Numbered from the stretch's first letter, positions 9,917 through 18,587 are shown. The stretch is DNA of 64,000 bases from Cupriavidus taiwanensis LMG 19424 (GCF_000069785.1 NC_010528.1:124001-188000); one strand, 5' to 3'. The notes: generated by a model from the letters alone, not told the origin. Numbers and translations are program-made.

Positions 9917-11195
9917 GGGGATGGCCGTGCGGGTGGCCGTGATCGTGGCCGGGATCGCCGCAGCCGCAGTCATCGCCGTGGCGGTGGCCGTGGTCATGGC
10001 TGTGATCGTGATCGTCGTCGAAATCGTCGACCCAGGCCGGGAAGGGGTCGGGGTAGGCGGCCCATGCCTCCACGCCGGCGGCCATCTCGGCATCGCTCAG
10101 CAGGCAGGCGTCGAGACGGGCCTGTAGCGCGGCATGGTCCAGGTCCAGGCCGATCAGCACCAGTTCCTGGCGGCGGTCGCCGAACGGTGCCGGGACGCCG
10201 CCGTCTTGCATGTCGGCCTCGACTTCGGCACGCTCGGCGGCGTCGGCCGGCCATTCCGCCGGGTCCAGCGCGACCCACCAGGCGCCGGCGCCGCCATGGC
10301 GGCAGACACCGCCGGACTGGCTCCAGTCGCCAGCGGTCTCCATGCGGCCCGCCAGCCAGAACAGGCCCTTCGAGCGCAGCACGCTGCCGTGCTCGCGCAG
10401 CCATTCGGTATGGATCAGGTCGGCGAAGCGTTGCGGATGGAACGGGCGGCGGCGGCGGTAGACCAGCGTGGAGACGCCGCTGGCGGCGTCCGCCGCGGGC
10501 ACTTGGCCACGCAGTGCGGCGAGCCAGCCGGCGCCATCGGCGACGGCTTCGAAATCAAAGCGGCCGGTGCCCTGCACGCGCCCGGGCGGCACCTTGCCGA
10601 AGCTGGCCTCGACGATGTCGGCGCGCGGGTTCAGCGCCTGCAGCGCCGCGCGCAGCCGCGCCAGCTCGGCGGCGCCGACAAGGTCGGCCTTGTTCAGCAC
10701 GATCACGTCGCAGGCTTCGATCTGCGCGACCAGTACCTCGGCCACCGTGCGGTCGTCGTCCTGGCCCTGCGCCAGGCCACGGTCGGCGAGGAACTCGGCT
10801 TCGTTGAGGTCGCGCAGCACGGTGGCGGCATCGACCACGGTCACCAGCGTGTCGGGCTGCACGGCCGCGTCCGGCCCGGCGCCATGTTCGGCCTCGAACA
10901 GGAAGCCTTCGGCGATGGCCAGCGGCTCGTCCAGGCCGTCGGCTTCCACCAGCAGCGTGTCGAAACGGCCCGTGGCGGCCAGCCTTGCGGCCTCGGCAAG
11001 CAGCGGCTCGCCCGAAGGCAGCAGCGTGGCCTCGCAACCTGGCGGCAAGGGCGCCAGGGCTTGCCCGTCCTGCGCACCGCAGACCAGCACGCCGACACGC
11101 CCGCCCACGCCATGCGCGAGCAGGTGGTTCAGCAGCGAGGTCTTGCCGGCGCCGGGAAAACCGGACAGCACGGTGACGGGCAGGCGATCAGCCAT
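9906..11195 (-). CDS. COG0523/CobW-family GTPase lacking the CXCC motif (cobW1)
   Basis: The 429-residue G3E GTPase has Walker A GFPGAGKT at 12-19, a VEADGLDEP switch region and the NKAD guanine motif. The C-terminal CobW domain ends in a histidine-rich tail of about 35 residues that also contains CGC. The CXCC metal site that normally follows Walker A in this family is absent: that stretch reads PPGCEATLLPSGEPLL. Family members are GTP-driven zinc metallochaperones, often Zur-regulated. It heads a minus-strand operon with a small membrane protein and a TonB receptor. Confidence 0.88.
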   Translation of the reverse strand: MADRLPVTVLSGFPGAGKTSLLNHLLAHGVGGRVGVLVCGAQDGQALAPLPPGCEATLLPSGEPLLAEAARLAATGRFDTLLVEADGLDEPLAIAEGFLFEAEHGAGPDAAVQPDTLVTVVDAATVLRDLNEAEFLADRGLAQGQDDDRTVAEVLVAQIEACDVIVLNKADLVGAAELARLRAALQALNPRADIVEASFGKVPPGRVQGTGRFDFEAVADGAGWLAALRGQVPAADAASGVSTLVYRRRRPFHPQRFADLIHTEWLREHGSVLRSKGLFWLAGRMETAGDWSQSGGVCRHGGAGAWWVALDPAEWPADAAERAEVEADMQDGGVPAPFGDRRQELVLIGLDLDHAALQARLDACLLSDAEMAAGVEAWAAYPDPFPAWVDDFDDDHDHSHDHGHRHGDDCGCGDPGHDHGHPHGHPHAH

Positions 11196-11250
11196 GGCAG
11201 CAGCAGGGAATGTGGAGGAGGCAACGCAACGCGCAAAGGTCGCGGGCGCT

Positions 11251-11266
11251 GTTGCAACAAGGTTGC
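11251..11266. promoter_or_regulatory. Candidate Zur operator upstream of cobW1
   Basis: GTTGCAA-CAAG-GTTGC lies 56 bp upstream of the cobW1 start, immediately beside a TAAATT -10-like hexamer (minus strand, 11273-11268). The same GTTGCAA-n4-GTTGC pattern occurs upstream of zur at 14136-14151. A GCAACGCAAC stretch at 11221-11230 could supply further half-sites. Assignment to Zur is inferred from the shared motif and the zinc-related genes it precedes. Confidence 0.55.
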
Positions 11267-11356
11267 GAATTTACCAGAAAGGCCGCGGCGGCAACAGCCG
11301 GATGATTCTCAATGGTAGCCCGTGGCCCTGGCGCGACAAGGGCTGGTGCGGGGACC

Positions 11357-11386
11357 CAAAACAAACGGCCCGGGGACCCGGGCCGT
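11357..11386 (-). terminator. Intrinsic terminator of dksA
   Basis: A 10-bp stem ACGGCCCGGG / CCCGGGCCGT (11365-11386) is followed on the minus strand by a T-rich tract (TTTGTTTTGG). It lies about 45 bp past the dksA stop. Confidence 0.75.
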
Positions 11387-11429
11387 CAATGTTGCTCACG
11401 CTGGCGCCGGCTGGCCGGCGCGCGGTGCT

Positions 11430-12116
11430 TCAGTCGCCGAACAGCTTCTGGCGCAGTTCGCGGCGTTGCTGCGCTTCCAGCGACAGCGTCGCGGTCGGGC
11501 GCGCCAGCAGGCGCGGCACGCCGATCGGCTCGCCGGTTTCCTCGCACCAGCCGTAGTCGCCGGACTCGATGCGCTGCAGCGACTGTTCGACCTTCTTCAG
11601 CAGCTTGCGCTCGCGGTCACGCGTGCGCAGTTCCAGCGCGTGTTCTTCCTCGATGGTGGCGCGGTCGGCCGGATCCGGCACGATCACGGTTTCGCGCAGG
11701 TGTTCCGTGGTCTGGTCAGCGTTCTTCAGGATTTCGTCGCGCAGCTGTTCAAGGCGGTGCTTGAAGAAGGCGAGCTGCGCTTCGTTCATGTAATCCTTGT
11801 CGCTCATCTTCAGGATTTCAGCTTCAGTCAGAAGTTTGTTGCTGCTCATGGTTGCTGCTGATTCTCTTGTTGATGCGGCCGGCGGCGTCTCAGTCCGCGC
11901 GGGTGCGCTGTCCGAGCGCTTGCGCGCCACGGTTGTTTCACTCTGGCTGGCTGCAGTCTTGCTGCTTCGCGGGCCTCCCTTCCTTGCGCCCGCTTCGGCG
12001 TTCGCCGTACTGCCGCGGGGAGCGGGCGCGGCCTTCACAGGCTGCGCCTTGAGCGTCTCTGCCGCGGCACTACCAGTCTTGCTGCGGCTTTCTTTGGTCT
12101 TCGTTGCGGCTGTCAT
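11430..12116 (-). CDS. dksA: RNA polymerase-binding transcription factor DksA with N-terminal extension and degenerate zinc finger
   Basis: DksA binds the RNA polymerase secondary channel and works with ppGpp. The core (about 90-228) has the coiled coil with the acidic tip DPADRATIEEE and the finger region WCEETGEPIGVPRLLARPTA. Only one of the four finger cysteines of enteric DksA remains (C, T, S, A pattern), a form seen in alpha/beta-proteobacteria. From the ATG at 12116 the protein is 228 residues with a ~90-residue Lys/Ala/Ser/Thr-rich extension. This start has a good AGAGAGG site, whereas the ATG at 11849 (139-residue form) has none. Confidence 0.9.
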   Translation of the reverse strand: MTAATKTKESRSKTGSAAAETLKAQPVKAAPAPRGSTANAEAGARKGGPRSSKTAASQSETTVARKRSDSAPARTETPPAASTRESAATMSSNKLLTEAEILKMSDKDYMNEAQLAFFKHRLEQLRDEILKNADQTTEHLRETVIVPDPADRATIEEEHALELRTRDRERKLLKKVEQSLQRIESGDYGWCEETGEPIGVPRLLARPTATLSLEAQQRRELRQKLFGD

Positions 12117-12459
12117 GGGGGCACCTCTCTCTCGCGTCAGTCAGTGACGGCGCGCGTCGGGGTACCCCAAGCGGAACAGGCGGTCTCCGCACGAAGCACT
12201 GCGACCGCACCTGCTGGCGGCCTGCCTCATGCTGACGACAACCGCCGCCCTGCAAGTCCACCGGCAAGCGGTGGACCGGACACCGGTGGCGGGAAAAAGG
12301 TGCGCCACCGGTATCAAATCCGGCCTATTGTACTTGAACAAATTTTTCGGAGATACGGGGAAAACCGGCTGGCGCTTCGGTATTTCCCCGGTACCCCGAA
12401 CGGGGGGCAGCCGCGGGGCGGTGTCGGATGGGGTGCCGCCCAAGGGACGGCAGGCGCAC
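12117..12459 (-). promoter_or_regulatory. dksA leader region
   Basis: These 343 bp without a gene separate dksA from the end of cobW2. On the minus strand a TACAAT -10-like hexamer (12332-12327) would start a ~200-nt leader. Just downstream of it lies a perfect 10-bp inverted repeat, ACCGGTGGCG at 12282-12291 and CGCCACCGGT at 12303-12312. No clear -35 was identified and no riboswitch was recognised. cobW2 ends at the far edge with no evident intrinsic terminator. Confidence 0.4.
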
Positions 12460-13557
12460 TCAGGCCAGGCAGTTCTCCAGGCCCTTGAGGATGGCGTCGC
12501 GGGGCAGGTCCACGCCGATGAACACCATGCGCGTGCCCGGGGTCTCGTCTTCCCACTTGGCACCGATGTCGCTGCCCATCAGCTGGTGAACGCCCTGGAA
12601 CACCACTTTGCGGTCCACCCCCTCCATATATAGTACGCCCTTGTAGCGCAACAGTTTTTCGCCGTAGACCGCCAGGATTCCGGACAGGAATTCTTCCAGC
12701 TTGCCGTAGTGGAAGGGCTTGTCGCTGCGGAACACGAACGACGCGATGCGGTCGGTGTGGTGGTGGTGATGATGGTGGTCGTGCGCATGGCCATGGGCAT
12801 GCCCGTGATCGTGGTCGTGATCGTGGCCACAATCGTTGCCGCAATGGTCGCCGTGCTCATGGTCGTGTTCATGGTCATGCGCGTGGTCGTGTTCCTCGGC
12901 GCGCAGGAATTCCGGGTCGATCTCGAGCTTGGCGTTCAGGTTGAAGCCGCGCAGGTCGAAGATGGCGTCGATCGGCGCCTCGCCGAAATTGACCTGGCGG
13001 ATGGGCGCGCGCGGGTTCATATGCAGCAGGCGGTGGCGCAGCTCGGCCACGTCGCCTTCGCCGACCAGGTCAGACTTGGTGATGAAGATGGCGTCGGCAA
13101 AGCCGACCTGGCGCTGCGCCTCTTCCTGCTTGTCGAGCTGCAGGTGGGCGTGCTTGGCGTCGACCAGCGTGATCACCGCGTCGAGCAGGTAGCGCGAGGC
13201 GATTTCCTCGTCCATGAAGAAGGTCTGCGCCACCGGGCCCGGGTTCGCCACGCCGGTGGTCTCGATCACCACGCGGTCGAATTCGATCTCGCCGGCGTCG
13301 CGGCGCGTCAGCAGCGTCGACAGCGCCTGCACCAGGTCACCGCGGATGGTGCAGCAGATGCAGCCGTTGCTCATCTGCACGATCTGCTCGCGGCCGTCCT
13401 GCACCAGGATTTCGTTGTCGATGTTTTCTTCGCCGAACTCGTTCTCGATCACGGCGATCTTCATGCCGTGCTGCTCGTTCAGGATGCGCTTGAGCAGGGT
13501 GGTCTTGCCGCTGCCGAGGAAGCCGGTCAGGATCGTGACCGGGATCAGTTTGGACAT
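12460..13557 (-). CDS. COG0523/CobW-family zinc-chaperone GTPase (canonical CICC, His-rich insert)
   Basis: The 365-residue G3E GTPase has Walker A GFLGSGKT at 12-19, the conserved ENEFGEENID segment, the canonical metal motif GCICC (C66, C68, C69), an ETTGVANP switch and TKSD. A histidine/aspartate-rich loop of about 50 residues near 225-275 precedes the C-terminal CobW domain. Family members move zinc to client enzymes under zinc starvation. It follows zur by 28 bp with a GGAGA site and is probably cotranscribed with it. It differs from its neighbour cobW1, which lacks CXCC. Confidence 0.93.
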   Translation of the reverse strand: MSKLIPVTILTGFLGSGKTTLLKRILNEQHGMKIAVIENEFGEENIDNEILVQDGREQIVQMSNGCICCTIRGDLVQALSTLLTRRDAGEIEFDRVVIETTGVANPGPVAQTFFMDEEIASRYLLDAVITLVDAKHAHLQLDKQEEAQRQVGFADAIFITKSDLVGEGDVAELRHRLLHMNPRAPIRQVNFGEAPIDAIFDLRGFNLNAKLEIDPEFLRAEEHDHAHDHEHDHEHGDHCGNDCGHDHDHDHGHAHGHAHDHHHHHHHTDRIASFVFRSDKPFHYGKLEEFLSGILAVYGEKLLRYKGVLYMEGVDRKVVFQGVHQLMGSDIGAKWEDETPGTRMVFIGVDLPRDAILKGLENCLA

Positions 13558-13585
13558 TGTTGGTTCTCCGGGAAATGAGTGCCGG

Positions 13586-14107
13586 TCAGTGGGCGGCGCG
13601 CGTACGCTTGCCGCACTCGGCGCAGACGCCGTTCACGGTCAGCTCGACATGTTCGATGGCAAAGCCGCTGGGCACGCGCGGCGCCGCCGGCTGCGCCGGC
13701 GCGCCGGCATCGTCCAGGCAGAAGGTGCGGTCGCAGCGGGTGCAGTGGAAATGGCTGTGCTGGCGATGTTCCTGCGCGCGCGCGGCCTCGTGCTCGACCA
13801 GGCTGAAGCGGAACACGCGGTCGTTGCCGGCGCGCTTCTGCGCCACGCCCTGGTCCACCAGCCAGTCCAGCACGCGGTAGACGGTGACACGGTCGATGGT
13901 TTCGCCGGCCTCGGGCAACCGGTCGATCACGGCCTGGTGGGTCAGCGCGTCATCGCTGCCAATCAGGCACGCCAGGATGCACAGCCGCGGCTGGGTCACG
14001 CGCGCGCCCAGCCGGCGCAGGCGCTCGTGGGCGGCCTCCAGGGCCGCCTGGGTCGGGATTGCCGGTTCCGGCGCCACGGCCGGCCGGTCCGGACTGGGAC
14101 GGGTCAT
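13586..14107 (-). CDS. zur: Fur-family zinc uptake regulator Zur
   Basis: The 173-residue Fur-family repressor has an N-terminal winged helix with RVTQPRLCIL and the recognition helix region TIDRVTVYRVLDWLV, then a dimerization/metal domain with the HSHFHC metal ligands and two CXXC pairs (CTRC, CAEC) for the structural zinc. An insert rich in Ala/Pro separates the CXXC pairs. Assignment to Zur rather than Fur rests on the cotranscribed cobW2 and the nearby zinc receptor operon. The shared motif upstream suggests autoregulation. Confidence 0.88.
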   Translation of the reverse strand: MTRPSPDRPAVAPEPAIPTQAALEAAHERLRRLGARVTQPRLCILACLIGSDDALTHQAVIDRLPEAGETIDRVTVYRVLDWLVDQGVAQKRAGNDRVFRFSLVEHEAARAQEHRQHSHFHCTRCDRTFCLDDAGAPAQPAAPRVPSGFAIEHVELTVNGVCAECGKRTRAAH

Positions 14108-14135
14108 GGCCGGATTTAACCATAGCCATCCGGTT

Positions 14136-14151
14136 GTTGCAATTCAGTTGC
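14136..14151. promoter_or_regulatory. Candidate Zur operator upstream of zur-cobW2
   Basis: GTTGCAA-TTCA-GTTGC sits 29 bp upstream of the zur ATG, just upstream of -10-like sequences at 14124-14114 on the minus strand. It has the same 7-4-5 layout as the site at 11251-11266. It could also influence the divergent hydrolase gene starting at 14213. Confidence 0.55.
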
Positions 14152-14212
14152 GTCAGCCGCGAGCGCGGATTGCGCCTATGATCGGCACAGGACCACCTGA
14201 GCGGAGACCCCC

Positions 14213-15112
14213 ATGCTGAATGACGCGAGCGCGCTGCTGTTCCCGAATTTCGAACCGTTCCGGCAGCAGGTCGGCGAGGTCGAGATCGCGGGGGTGCGGG
14301 GCGGCTCGGGGCCGCCGTTGCTGCTGTTGCACGGCCATCCGCAAAGCCACCTGATCTGGCACCGGGTGGCGCCCGCGCTGGCCGACCACTTCACCGTGAT
14401 CGCCACCGACCTGCGCGGCTACGGCAGCAGTTCGGCGCCGCCCGGCAATGCCGGCCACGAGCGCTACAGCAAGCGCACCATGGCGCAGGACCAGGTCGCG
14501 CTGATGGCCGCGCTCGGGTACCGGCGCTTTGCGCTGTGCGGCCATGACCGCGGCGCGCGCGTCTCGCACCGGCTCTGCATGGACCATCCCGATGCGGTCA
14601 GCCGCGCCATGCTGCTCGACATCGCGCCCACGCTGGCCATGTACGAGCGCACCAGCATGGCGTTCGCCGCCGCCTACTGGCACTGGTTCTTCCTGATCCA
14701 GCCGGCGCCGTTCCCCGAGACCTTGATCAACGCCGAGCCGGATTTTTATATCCAGAAGCTGATGGGCTTGCGCCACGCCGGCCTGGCCGCGTTCGCCCCC
14801 GACGCGATGGCCGCCTACACCGCGGCGATGCGCGACCCGGCCCGCGTGCACGCCATGTGCGAGGACTACCGCGCCGCCGCCACCATTGACCTCGAGCACG
14901 ACCGCGCCGACCGCGAGGCCGGGCGCCGCCTGGCGCTGCCGCTGCGCGTGCTGTGGGGCGAGCACGGCGTAGTGGCGCGCTGCTTCGAGCCGCTGGCGCT
15001 GTGGCAGGAAGTGGCGGCCGACGTGAGCGGGCGCGCGCTGCCCTGCGGCCATTACATCCCCGAGGAAGCTCCTGAGCCGCTGCTGGAGGAAATGCTCGGA
15101 TTCTTCCGCTAG
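14213..15112 (+). CDS. Alpha/beta hydrolase, fluoroacetate (haloacetate) dehalogenase-like
   Basis: The 299-residue hydrolase matches the fluoroacetate dehalogenase family along its length. The nucleophile is Asp112 in GHDRGAR, with the two carboxylate-binding arginines (R113, R116). The halide pocket His-Trp is present in YWHWFF, the Tyr in MCEDYRAA, and the catalytic His in CGHYIPEEAP. Known enzymes cleave C-F or C-Cl bonds of short haloacids in the cytoplasm. A GGAGA site precedes ATG 14213. It is divergent from zur. The substrate needs testing, but all key residues are present. Confidence 0.85.
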   Translation: MLNDASALLFPNFEPFRQQVGEVEIAGVRGGSGPPLLLLHGHPQSHLIWHRVAPALADHFTVIATDLRGYGSSSAPPGNAGHERYSKRTMAQDQVALMAALGYRRFALCGHDRGARVSHRLCMDHPDAVSRAMLLDIAPTLAMYERTSMAFAAAYWHWFFLIQPAPFPETLINAEPDFYIQKLMGLRHAGLAAFAPDAMAAYTAAMRDPARVHAMCEDYRAAATIDLEHDRADREAGRRLALPLRVLWGEHGVVARCFEPLALWQEVAADVSGRALPCGHYIPEEAPEPLLEEMLGFFR

Positions 15113-15394
15113 CCGGCGGCGGTGTTGCGAAACGCGGACTTTGCGGGCGATTGCTGCCATTTCTTGCGCCATATGACGTCGATTGCAGGCGGGTTAGCCC
15201 CTATACCTGTGCATTGTCTGGTGTTGCTAACATCATCCCCCGCCCTTGCGGTTTACGGCAGGGGCAGCGGCGCCAGCCGGCCTTGGTCCAAACGCGGCTA
15301 GTGAGACCGCGGTAGAGCGCCCCGCGCGAGCAGGGGGCCTGGCCGGCGGCAAGGCATTGCTTGACGGGTATCGAAGGAATCAGGAGAAGAGAGC

Positions 15395-16381
15395 ATGAAA
15401 CGAGTGGCAAAGACGATCGCGGCCGCGCTGGCAGTCGGCGTGATGGGCGTTGCGGCGGGCGCGTACGCGCAGGAATTCCCGGGCGGCAAGCCCATTTCGG
15501 CCGTGGTGCCGTTCTCGGCCGGCGGCCCGACCGACAAGGTGTCGCGCGAGCTGACCGCGATCATGTCCAAGCACCTGGGCTCGACCATCGTCATCGAAAA
15601 CCTGGGCGGCGCCGGTGGCACCATCGGCGCCAAGAAGGTGGCCCAGGCCAAGAACGACGGCCACACCGTGCTGATCCACCATATCGGCATGGCCACGGCC
15701 CCGGCGCTGTACCGCAACCTGGGCTTCGATCCGCTGAAAGACTTCGAGATGGTCGGCGAGATCGCCGACGTGCCGATGATCCTGGTCGGCAACAAGCAGC
15801 TGCCGCCGAACACGTTCAAGGAACTGCTGCCGTACATCAAGGCCAACGCCGCCAAGCTGTCGCTGGCCAACGCTGGCATCGGCTCGGCCTCGCACCTGTG
15901 CGGCCTGCTGTTCCAGAGCGCGATCCAGACCGAACTGACCACCGTGCCGTACAAGGGCGCGGCGCCGGCGCTGACGGATATCCTGGGCGGCCAGGTCAAC
16001 CTGCTGTGCGACCAGACCACCAACCTGGCTGGCCACCTGAAGGCGCACTCGGTCAAGCCGTACGCTGCCATGCAGGCAAAACGCGTGGAAGCGTTCAAGG
16101 ACGTCCCGACGGCAGCCGAGCAGGGCATGCCGAACGTGGAAGTGAAGGTCTGGCACGCCATGTACGCGCCCAAGGGCACGCCCAAGCCGGTGATCGACAA
16201 GCTGTCGGCCGCCCTGCAGAAGGCCGTGGCCGACCCGGCGTTCCGCGCCAAGATGGCCGAGCTCGGCGCCGAAGCGGTGCCTGCACAGCGCGCCACGCCT
16301 GAATCGCTGCGCACCTACCTGAGCGCCGAAATCAACAAGTGGACCCCGGTCATCAAGAAGGCTGGTGTCTATGCGGATTGA
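15395..16381 (+). CDS. Bug-family (TctC-like) periplasmic tripartite tricarboxylate binding protein
   Basis: The 328-residue protein has a signal peptide (cleavage near AGAYA-QE, about 25) and the Bug fold: PISAVVPFSAGGPTDKVSRE, NLGGAGGTIGAKKVA, and PDPSVPYKGAAPAL-like (here TVPYKGAAPALTDILGGQV) ligand loops. Members bind carboxylates or other small solutes and are greatly expanded in Burkholderiales, often as orphans without membrane components, as here. It is a single-gene unit with a strong AGGAGAAGAG site and a downstream terminator. The ligand is unknown. Confidence 0.92.
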   Translation: MKRVAKTIAAALAVGVMGVAAGAYAQEFPGGKPISAVVPFSAGGPTDKVSRELTAIMSKHLGSTIVIENLGGAGGTIGAKKVAQAKNDGHTVLIHHIGMATAPALYRNLGFDPLKDFEMVGEIADVPMILVGNKQLPPNTFKELLPYIKANAAKLSLANAGIGSASHLCGLLFQSAIQTELTTVPYKGAAPALTDILGGQVNLLCDQTTNLAGHLKAHSVKPYAAMQAKRVEAFKDVPTAAEQGMPNVEVKVWHAMYAPKGTPKPVIDKLSAALQKAVADPAFRAKMAELGAEAVPAQRATPESLRTYLSAEINKWTPVIKKAGVYAD

Positions 16382-16435
16382 TTCGGTGGAGTGATCCATG
16401 CGGCGCGCTGGCCTGCCGGCCGGTGCGTTGTGCCG

Positions 16436-16465
16436 AAGGGCCATGCGTTGCGCATGGCCCTTTTT
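16436..16465 (+). terminator. Intrinsic terminator after the Bug gene
   Basis: A perfect 12-bp stem, AAGGGCCATGCG / CGCATGGCCCTT, has a TTG loop and a T-run (16461-16465). It lies 55 bp past the stop. Confidence 0.9.
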
Positions 16466-16603
16466 GTTTGCGGGTCGGCGCGACCCGTGTTGGCGGGCGT
16501 CCTATATTGGTCAGACTGCCGCCACCGGCGAGGTGCGCGGCAGGCCTTGAAACCGTGCGGGAGCGTCGCCAACTACGGTCCTGACATATTCACGGAAGCC
16601 ACC

Positions 16604-17140
16604 ATGGAACAGTATCACGGCACTACCATCGTCAGCGTCCGCCGCGGCAACCAGGTCGCGTTGGGCGGTGATGGTCAGGTCACGCTCGGCAATATCGTGA
16701 TGAAGGGCACCGCCCGCAAGGTGCGCCGCATCTACAACGGCAAGGTGCTGGTCGGGTTTGCCGGCAGCACCGCCGACGCCTTCTCGCTGCTGGACCGCTT
16801 CGAGGCCAAGCTCGAGAAATACCAGGGCAACCTGACGCGCGCCGCGGTCGACCTTGCCAAGGACTGGCGCTCGGACCGCGCGCTGCGCCGGCTCGAGGCC
16901 ATGCTGATCACCGCCGACCGCGACACCACGCTGGTCATCACCGGCAACGGCGACGTGCTGGACCCCGAGGGCGGCATCGCCGCGATCGGCTCGGGCGGCG
17001 CGTATGCGCAGTCGGCGGCCAAGGCGCTGATGGAGAACACCGAGATGGCGCCGAAGGACGTGGTCGAAAAGGCGCTGACCATCGCCGGCGAGCTCTGCAT
17101 CTACACCAACACCAATTTCGTCATCGAGACGCTGGAATAA
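16604..17140 (+). CDS. hslV: ATP-dependent protease subunit HslV
   Basis: This is the peptidase subunit of the HslUV (ClpYQ) cytoplasmic protease. The 178-residue protein starts MEQYHGTT; the N-terminal threonine nucleophile is exposed by removal of the first residues, giving [17 protein letters not shown] and the [13 protein letters not shown] segment are family-typical. ATG 16604 is chosen because it puts the catalytic Thr at the usual place; the frame is open upstream. It forms an operon with hslU 68 bp downstream. Confidence 0.97.
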   Translation: MEQYHGTTIVSVRRGNQVALGGDGQVTLGNIVMKGTARKVRRIYNGKVLVGFAGSTADAFSLLDRFEAKLEKYQGNLTRAAVDLAKDWRSDRALRRLEAMLITADRDTTLVITGNGDVLDPEGGIAAIGSGGAYAQSAAKALMENTEMAPKDVVEKALTIAGELCIYTNTNFVIETLE

Positions 17141-17208
17141 GCCGCTGGCACCAGCGGGGGCCGGCGTACGCCCCCCCCCCCGCACCGCGCCCCAACTGAA
17201 CGGATACC

Positions 17209-18540
17209 ATGTCGCACACCATGACCCCGTCGGAAATCGTTTCCGAACTCGACAAGCACATCATCGGCCAGAACAAGGCCAAGAAGGCCGTGGCGGTGGC
17301 GCTGCGCAACCGCTGGCGTCGCCAGCAGGTGGCCGAGCCCCTGCGCCAGGAAATCACCCCCAAGAACATCCTGATGATCGGCCCGACCGGCGTCGGCAAG
17401 ACCGAGATCGCACGGCGCCTGGCCAAGCTGGCCGACGCGCCCTTCATCAAGATCGAGGCGACCAAGTTCACCGAGGTGGGCTATGTCGGCCGCGACGTCG
17501 ACACCATCGTGCGCGACCTCGCCGAGATGGCGATCAAGCAGACGCGCGAATCCGAGATGAAGAAGGTGCGCACCAAGGCCGAGGACGCGGCCGAGGACCG
17601 GCTGCTCGACGTGCTGCTGCCGCCCCCGCGCGATATCGGCTTCTCGCAGCCGGAAGAGAAGGATTCCAACACGCGCCAGGTGTTCCGCAAGAAGCTGCGC
17701 GAAGGCCAGCTCGACGACAAGGACATCGAGCTCGAGGTTTCCGCCGGCATGCCGAGCATGGACATCATGGGCCCGCCGGGCATGGAAGACATGACCGAGC
17801 AGATCCGCACCATGTTTGCCGGCCTGGGCCAGGGCAAGAAGGCGCGCCGCAAGATGAAGGTCAAGGAAGCCTTCAAGCTGCTGATCGACGAAGAGGCCGC
17901 CAAGCTGGTCAATGACGAGGAGCTGAAGCACAAGGCCATCGCCAATGTCGAGCAGAACGGCATCGTGTTCCTGGACGAGATCGACAAGATCGCCAGCCGC
18001 AGCGACATCGGCGGCGGCGAGGTGTCGCGCCAGGGCGTGCAGCGCGACCTGCTGCCGCTGGTCGAAGGCACCACGGTGAACACCAAGTACGGCATGATCA
18101 AGACCGACCACATCCTGTTCATTGCCTCGGGCGCGTTCCACCTGTCCAAGCCGAGCGACCTGATCCCCGAGCTGCAGGGCCGCTTCCCGATCCGCGTCGA
18201 ACTGGAATCGCTGTCGGTGCAGGACTTCGAGGCCATCCTGACGCAGACCGATGCCAGCCTGACCAAGCAATACCAGGCGCTGCTGAACACCGAAGAGGTC
18301 AACCTGGTGTTCGCGCCGGACGGCATCCGCCGGCTTGCCGAAATCGCGTTCTCGGTCAACGAGAAGGTCGAGAACATTGGCGCGCGCCGGCTCTATACGG
18401 TGATGGAGCGGCTGCTGGAAGACCTGTCGTTCCACGCCAGCAAGTCGTCCGGCGAGACCGTGACCATCGATGCGGCGTATGTCGAGGAACGCCTGGGCGA
18501 CCTCGCCGGCAACGAGGACCTGTCGCGCTACGTGCTGTAA
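17209..18540 (+). CDS. hslU: ATP-dependent protease ATPase subunit HslU
   Basis: This AAA+ unfoldase is the partner of HslV. The 443-residue protein has Walker A GPTGVGKT (59-66), the pore loop GYVG (91-94), a central I-domain (about 110-235), Walker [11 protein letters not shown], and a C-terminal RYVL tail that docks in HslV. The start at 17209 (or the ATG 12 bp later) is preceded by a gap containing an 11-C homopolymer at 17171-17181. Confidence 0.97.
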   Translation: MSHTMTPSEIVSELDKHIIGQNKAKKAVAVALRNRWRRQQVAEPLRQEITPKNILMIGPTGVGKTEIARRLAKLADAPFIKIEATKFTEVGYVGRDVDTIVRDLAEMAIKQTRESEMKKVRTKAEDAAEDRLLDVLLPPPRDIGFSQPEEKDSNTRQVFRKKLREGQLDDKDIELEVSAGMPSMDIMGPPGMEDMTEQIRTMFAGLGQGKKARRKMKVKEAFKLLIDEEAAKLVNDEELKHKAIANVEQNGIVFLDEIDKIASRSDIGGGEVSRQGVQRDLLPLVEGTTVNTKYGMIKTDHILFIASGAFHLSKPSDLIPELQGRFPIRVELESLSVQDFEAILTQTDASLTKQYQALLNTEEVNLVFAPDGIRRLAEIAFSVNEKVENIGARRLYTVMERLLEDLSFHASKSSGETVTIDAAYVEERLGDLAGNEDLSRYVL

Positions 18541-18561
18541 AGCCCGCAGCATGGCAAGCGA

Positions 18562-18587
18562 AAGGCGCACCACGGTGCGCCTTTTTT
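18562..18587 (+). terminator. Intrinsic terminator after hslVU
   Basis: A perfect 10-bp stem, AAGGCGCACC / GGTGCGCCTT, has an AC loop and a run of six T (18582-18587). Confidence 0.92.

Noticed and set aside
12141..12563. Possible small gene upstream of dksA on the minus strand
   Set aside because: The frame runs into cobW2 coding sequence, lacks a ribosome site and shows no family features.
12770..12890. Short tandem-like repeats (GTGATCGTGGTC and similar)
   Set aside because: These are the codons of the His/Asp-rich loop of cobW2, not a DNA repeat element or CRISPR.
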